A stretch of DNA of 64,000 nucleotides, taken from positions 1 through 64,000 of the forward strand of contig CAVPDA010000019.1 of NCBI GenBank assembly GCA_963702495.1, given 5' to 3'. The notes below the pieces were generated by a model that saw only the letters and a program-made list of their open reading frames with translations, had not been told where the DNA came from and made no database searches. The translations under genes were made by a program, and so were the position numbers. Position 1 is the stretch's first letter, and each line of letters starts with the position of its first letter. Source of the DNA: CAVPDA01 sp963702495 (GTDB lineage Bacteria > Pseudomonadota > Gammaproteobacteria > Burkholderiales > Rhodocyclaceae). This document shows positions 60,515 through 64,000 of this stretch, piece by piece.

Positions 60515-62410
60515 ATGTCCCGCCCCCTGCGCAACATCGCCATCATCGCCCACGTGGACCACGGCAAGACCACGCTCGTGGATCAGCTCCTGAAGCAGTC
60601 CGGCACCTTCGCCGCCTACCAGCATATCCAGGAGCGCGTGATGGATTCCAACGACCTGGAGAAGGAGCGCGGCATCACCATCCTGGCCAAGAACTGCGCC
60701 ATCAACTATGCGGGTACCCACATCAACATCGTGGACACCCCCGGCCACGCCGACTTCGGCGGCGAGGTGGAACGTGTGCTGTCGATGGTGGACGGCGTGC
60801 TGCTGCTGGTGGATGCGGTGGAAGGACCGATGCCGCAGACGCGCTTCGTCACGCGCAAGGCGCTGGCCCAGGGCCTCAAGCCCATCGTCGTCGTGAACAA
60901 GATCGACCGCCCCGGCTCGCGGCCCGACTGGGTGGTGAATCACACCTTCGACCTGTTCGACAAGCTCGGTGCCACCGAGGAGCAGCTCGACTTTCCCGTG
61001 ATCTATGCGTCGGCGCTGAACGGCTATGCGGTGGCGGATCTGGGTGATCTGCCCGGATTCTCCCTCACCCCCAACCCCTCTCCCGCGGGGGGAGAGGGGA
61101 GCGTCGAGGCCGGCGTTGCCGGCGAAACTCGGATGGGCATGCGGCCCCTGTTCGAAGCCATCCTCAAGCACGTGCCCCAGCCCAAGGTGGATCCGGACAG
61201 CCCGCTGCAACTGCAGATCTCCTCGCTGGACTACTCCAGCTTCGTCGGCCGCATCGGCATCGGCCGCATCACCCACGGCCGCATCCGTCCGCTGCAGGAC
61301 GTGCTCGTCATGAAGGGCCCGGGCGATCCGGCGCCGGTCAAGGCACGGGTGAACCAGGTGCTGGTATTCGAGGGTCTGGAGCGGGTGCTGACCGACGAGG
61401 CGCAGGCGGGCGACATCGTGCTTGTCAACGGCGTCGAAGAAATCGGCATCGGCGTCACGCTGTGCGACCCGCTGCAGCCGACCGCGCTGCCGCTGCTCAC
61501 GGTGGACGAGCCGACGCTGACCATGAACTTCCAGGTGAATACCTCGCCCTACGCCGGCCGCGAGGGCAAGTTCGTCACCAGCCGCCAGTTGCGCGAGCGC
61601 CTCGCCCGCGAGCTGATGAGCAACGTCGCGCTGCGGGTGGAGGATACCGCCGACGCCGACATCCTTCTCGTCTCCGGCCGCGGCGAGCTGCATCTGACCA
61701 TACTGCTGGAGAACATGCGGCGCGAGGGCTACGAGCTGGCGGTATCGAAGCCGCGCGTGCTGCTCAAGGAGATCCACGGCGAGAAATGCGAGCCCTTCGA
61801 ATTCCTCACCGTCGACGTCGAAGAAACCCATCAGGGCGCGGTGATGCAGGCCCTGGGCGAGCGCCGCGGCGACCTGCAGGACATGCAGCCCGACGGCAAG
61901 GGCCGCGTGCGCCTCGAATACCGCATCCCGGCACGCGGCCTGATCGGCTTCCAGGGCGAATTTCTCAACCTGACCCGCGGCACCGGCATCAAGAGCCATG
62001 TGTTCGACGACTACGGCCCGATGAAACCCGAGGTGGCGGAACGGCGCAACGGCGTGCTGATCTCCGCCGAGCAGGGCGACGCCGTGGCCTACGCCCTGTG
62101 GAAGCTGCAGGATCGCGGCCGCATGTTCGTCTCCCCCGGCGAGCCGCTGTACGAGGGCATGATCATCGGCGTGCACAGCCGCGACAACGATCTGGTGGTC
62201 AATCCCATCAAGGGCAAACAGCTCACCAACGTGCGCGCCTCGGGCACCGACGAAGCGGTGCGCCTGGTGCCGCCGATCCAGCTCACCCTGGAGTCGGCCA
62301 TCGAATTCATCGCCGACGACGAACTGGTCGAGATCACGCCCAAGTCCATCCGCCTGCGCAAGCGCCATCTGAAGGAACACGAACGCAAGCGCGCCGCCCG
62401 CGCCCAGTAG
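60515..62410 (+). CDS. typA: ribosome-associated GTPase TypA/BipA, with insertion
   Basis: 631 aa. Translation-factor GTPase that binds the 70S ribosome under stress. Domains: GTPase (AHVDHGKTTLVDQLL, VDTPGHADFGGEV, VVVNKIDRPGSRPDW, YASALNGYAV), then EF-Tu/EF-G-like domains II-V and a C-terminal domain (EFIADDELVEITPKSIRLRK). Between ASALNG and MRPLFEAILK about 25 extra residues (SLTPNPSPAGGEG and on) come from a palindromic repeat inserted in frame at ~61060-61134. The rest is intact. ATG at 60515 is followed by the expected MSRPLRNIAII. Confidence 0.95.
   Translation: MSRPLRNIAIIAHVDHGKTTLVDQLLKQSGTFAAYQHIQERVMDSNDLEKERGITILAKNCAINYAGTHINIVDTPGHADFGGEVERVLSMVDGVLLLVDAVEGPMPQTRFVTRKALAQGLKPIVVVNKIDRPGSRPDWVVNHTFDLFDKLGATEEQLDFPVIYASALNGYAVADLGDLPGFSLTPNPSPAGGEGSVEAGVAGETRMGMRPLFEAILKHVPQPKVDPDSPLQLQISSLDYSSFVGRIGIGRITHGRIRPLQDVLVMKGPGDPAPVKARVNQVLVFEGLERVLTDEAQAGDIVLVNGVEEIGIGVTLCDPLQPTALPLLTVDEPTLTMNFQVNTSPYAGREGKFVTSRQLRERLARELMSNVALRVEDTADADILLVSGRGELHLTILLENMRREGYELAVSKPRVLLKEIHGEKCEPFEFLTVDVEETHQGAVMQALGERRGDLQDMQPDGKGRVRLEYRIPARGLIGFQGEFLNLTRGTGIKSHVFDDYGPMKPEVAERRNGVLISAEQGDAVAYALWKLQDRGRMFVSPGEPLYEGMIIGVHSRDNDLVVNPIKGKQLTNVRASGTDEAVRLVPPIQLTLESAIEFIADDELVEITPKSIRLRKRHLKEHERKRAARAQ
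61075..61099. repeat. palindromic REP-like repeat inside typA
   Basis: CCCCTCTCCC-GCGGG-GGGAGAGGGG is a 10-bp perfect stem. The flanking CTCACCCCCAACCCC string is a widespread intergenic palindrome class in GC-rich proteobacteria (family knowledge). It is in frame and open, adding residues instead of breaking the protein. Confidence 0.75.
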
Positions 62411-62418
62411 CCGCGGAC

Positions 62419-64000
62419 TCAATCCGCGGCTGCGGCATCCTGAGCCATGCCTGACGGGACGGGATCGCCGCGCCAGGCGACGCGCTGCAGGCCGCGCACC
62501 GCATTCGACACGTAAACGGCATCGGCCCGCAGCAGGTCCCGCGGATAGAGCGTCGTCTCCCGCGCCGGCGGGTCCTGCCGCGCCAGAACCCGCTGCCGCA
62601 TCACGCCGTTCAGCAGCCCCGCCGAAACCGGCGGCGTGTGCAGCACGCCGCCGATGTCGAGGTAGAGGTTGCTGCGCGCGCCCTCGCACAGTTCGCCGCG
62701 TTCGTTGCAGAACAGCACGTCGAAACAACCGGGAATGGCGGCGATGCGGGCAAGCTCCGCCTCGTACAAGGTGCGCGCCGTGCTCTTGTGATAGAGCAGC
62801 GGATCGCGGGAATCGACCCGTTGTGCCGAAAGCACGACCGTTGGCAGTTCGCTGCCGACCACTGCCGGCAAGGACGAGGACTCGAGGCGGCACTCCCCCT
62901 TCTTGGACAGCAGCAGGCGCGTCTTGCACGGCTGTACCGCTCCCAGCTCCTGGGCGTGCGCCAGCAGTTGCCGCCGTATCGCATCGAGGTCGCATCGGAA
63001 GCCGAAATAGAGGGCCGAGGCATCGAGCCGGCGCAGGTGATCGTCGAGATACGGGAATGGCGAAGGGCACGCCGGATCGAGCCGCAGCGATTCGATCAGC
63101 TGGAAGTCGGCGTCGAGGTCGGTGAGGAACTGGCCTTTCCAGCGGCACTCCTCGAATTCGTTCGCCGGATCGGAGTCGTAAACGATGCCGCTGCCCAGGC
63201 CGAGCCGGCCGCGACCGTCGGCATCCAAGACCAGGGTGCGGATGGCGACGTTGAACGAGAAGTCGCCGTCCGGCGCGACATAGCCCAGGGCGCCGGTATA
63301 CAGGCCGCGCGCTTGCCGCTCCAGTTCGCGGATGATCTGCATGGCCCGGATCTTGGGCGCACCGGTGATCGAGCCGCAGGGAAACAGCGCGCGAAAGATG
63401 TCGATGAGAGGCCGGCGCGGGAGCGTGGCCGTGACCGTGGATACCATCTGGAACACGGTCGGATAGGCCTCGACCTCGAACAGGCGCTCGACGCGGACGC
63501 TGCCCGGCGGGCCGAGCCGTCCCAGATCGTTGCGGATGAGGTCCACGATCATGACGTTCTCGGCGCGGTCCTTGGCGGACGCCGCAAGAGTTGCGGCATG
63601 GGCGGCATCCTCCTGCGGCGTGCGTCCGCGCGGCGCGGTACCCTTCATCGGCCGCGAAGTCAGCCGCTCGCCCGCGCGCTCGACGAACAGCTCGGGAGAA
63701 AGGGAGAGGATCGCCTGTCCCGTGCCCTGGACGAAGGCGCCGTAGCGCACCGGCTGGCGGCGGCGCAGCTTGGCGTAGAGGGCCAGGGGAGCGCCGTAAT
63801 GATCGAAATCGAGGGCGTAGGTGAAATTGACCTGGTAGCAGTCGCCGGCCGCGATATAGCTTCGGATCCGTTCCACCGCCGCCAGGAAGCCCGGCTTCTG
63901 GATGTTGCAGCGCAGCCCGGCGACACCCGCGATGCGTCCCTGCGGCGGCAGCGCGGCGAGCATGTCGCCGATGAACCGCTGCGTTTCCGCAGGATCGAGG
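62419..64000 (-). CDS. pabB: aminodeoxychorismate synthase component I fused to aminodeoxychorismate lyase (partial)
   Basis: The 5' end lies beyond the window. The PabB chorismate-binding domain reads YQVNFTYALDFDHYGAPLAL, ELFVERAGERLTSRPMKGTA, MIVDLIRNDLGRLGPPGSVR, FPCGSITGAPKIRAM and YTGALGYVAPDGDFSFNVAI. After a linker the PabC fold-IV lyase domain follows (~residue 300 on: LDDHLRRLDASALYFGFRCD, YHKSTARTLYEAELARI, FCNERGELCEGARSNLYLDI, PPVSAGLLNGVMRQRVL). Together they make p-aminobenzoate for folate. Convergent with typA, 8 bp apart. Confidence 0.92.
   Translation of the reverse strand, partial: LDPAETQRFIGDMLAALPPQGRIAGVAGLRCNIQKPGFLAAVERIRSYIAAGDCYQVNFTYALDFDHYGAPLALYAKLRRRQPVRYGAFVQGTGQAILSLSPELFVERAGERLTSRPMKGTAPRGRTPQEDAAHAATLAASAKDRAENVMIVDLIRNDLGRLGPPGSVRVERLFEVEAYPTVFQMVSTVTATLPRRPLIDIFRALFPCGSITGAPKIRAMQIIRELERQARGLYTGALGYVAPDGDFSFNVAIRTLVLDADGRGRLGLGSGIVYDSDPANEFEECRWKGQFLTDLDADFQLIESLRLDPACPSPFPYLDDHLRRLDASALYFGFRCDLDAIRRQLLAHAQELGAVQPCKTRLLLSKKGECRLESSSLPAVVGSELPTVVLSAQRVDSRDPLLYHKSTARTLYEAELARIAAIPGCFDVLFCNERGELCEGARSNLYLDIGGVLHTPPVSAGLLNGVMRQRVLARQDPPARETTLYPRDLLRADAVYVSNAVRGLQRVAWRGDPVPSGMAQDAAAAD

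Noticed and set aside
60482..63148. 888-residue minus-strand open frame
   Set aside because: It overlaps typA and the pabB-pabC fusion, both with clear motifs. It is an antisense shadow typical of GC-rich DNA.
1..64000. CRISPR array, rRNA or tRNA genes
   Set aside because: No regularly spaced repeats were seen, and no tRNA or rRNA signature was recognised at island borders or elsewhere. A covariance scan would be needed to exclude tRNAs fully.

Overview
The window is GC-rich proteobacterial chromosomal DNA. Gene content best fits an anaerobically respiring beta- or gamma-proteobacterium: a fumarate reductase operon with a rhodoquinone-biosynthesis gene, a Tat-exported molybdoenzyme operon, a PpsR-type phosphoenolpyruvate synthase regulator, and TypA. 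The taxon cannot be fixed from sequence alone. No rRNA gene, tRNA gene or CRISPR array was found.

Layout. 0-6.8 kb: remnants of an IS6 transposase, a minus-strand run of small genes ending in a frameshifted hemerythrin, a tyrosine recombinase whose active site looks degraded, a TniQ-like gene cut by an IS630 copy, and a WGR-domain remnant. 6.8-15 kb: a lipoprotein hydrolase, an IS110 element, copy 1 of a 1,184-bp rve-type IS, a three-gene cassette (lectin-like, fibre-like, HExxH membrane protein) and a LuxR-type regulator. 15-29 kb: a second, different IS110-type transposase, an unusual pyruvate kinase, a set of conserved hypotheticals including a TPR protein, a broken HU gene, 4-alpha-glucanotransferase and a YafQ/DinJ toxin-antitoxin pair with a visible promoter and operator. 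29.6-34.6 kb: a three-gene transposon with matching ends and an 8-bp target duplication, then a TIR-domain gene split by an IS1634 element and cut by an IS110 fragment. 34.7-42.2 kb: ppsR, an oxidoreductase truncated by copy 2 of the rve IS, then frdABCD-rquA plus an unknown ORF. 42.6-48.5 kb: molybdoenzyme, ferredoxin, NrfD and TorD genes and a HybE-like chaperone. 49-59 kb: DUF1173 and a recombinase-fold protein, ISL3 and IS1182 elements, AlpA, an ISKra4 remnant, a long apparently non-coding stretch and a P4-type integrase. 59-64 kb: housekeeping genes def, a thioinosine/thioadenosine phosphorylase, typA (with a palindromic repeat inserted in frame) and a pabB-pabC fusion.

How it works together. 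The frd-rquA operon implies fumarate respiration using rhodoquinol made by RquA in the same transcription unit. The molybdoenzyme operon supplies a second membrane-anchored quinone-linked redox enzyme of unknown substrate with its own chaperone. Around these sit many mobile elements, several of them caught interrupting genes, so much of the window is accessory DNA under active decay.
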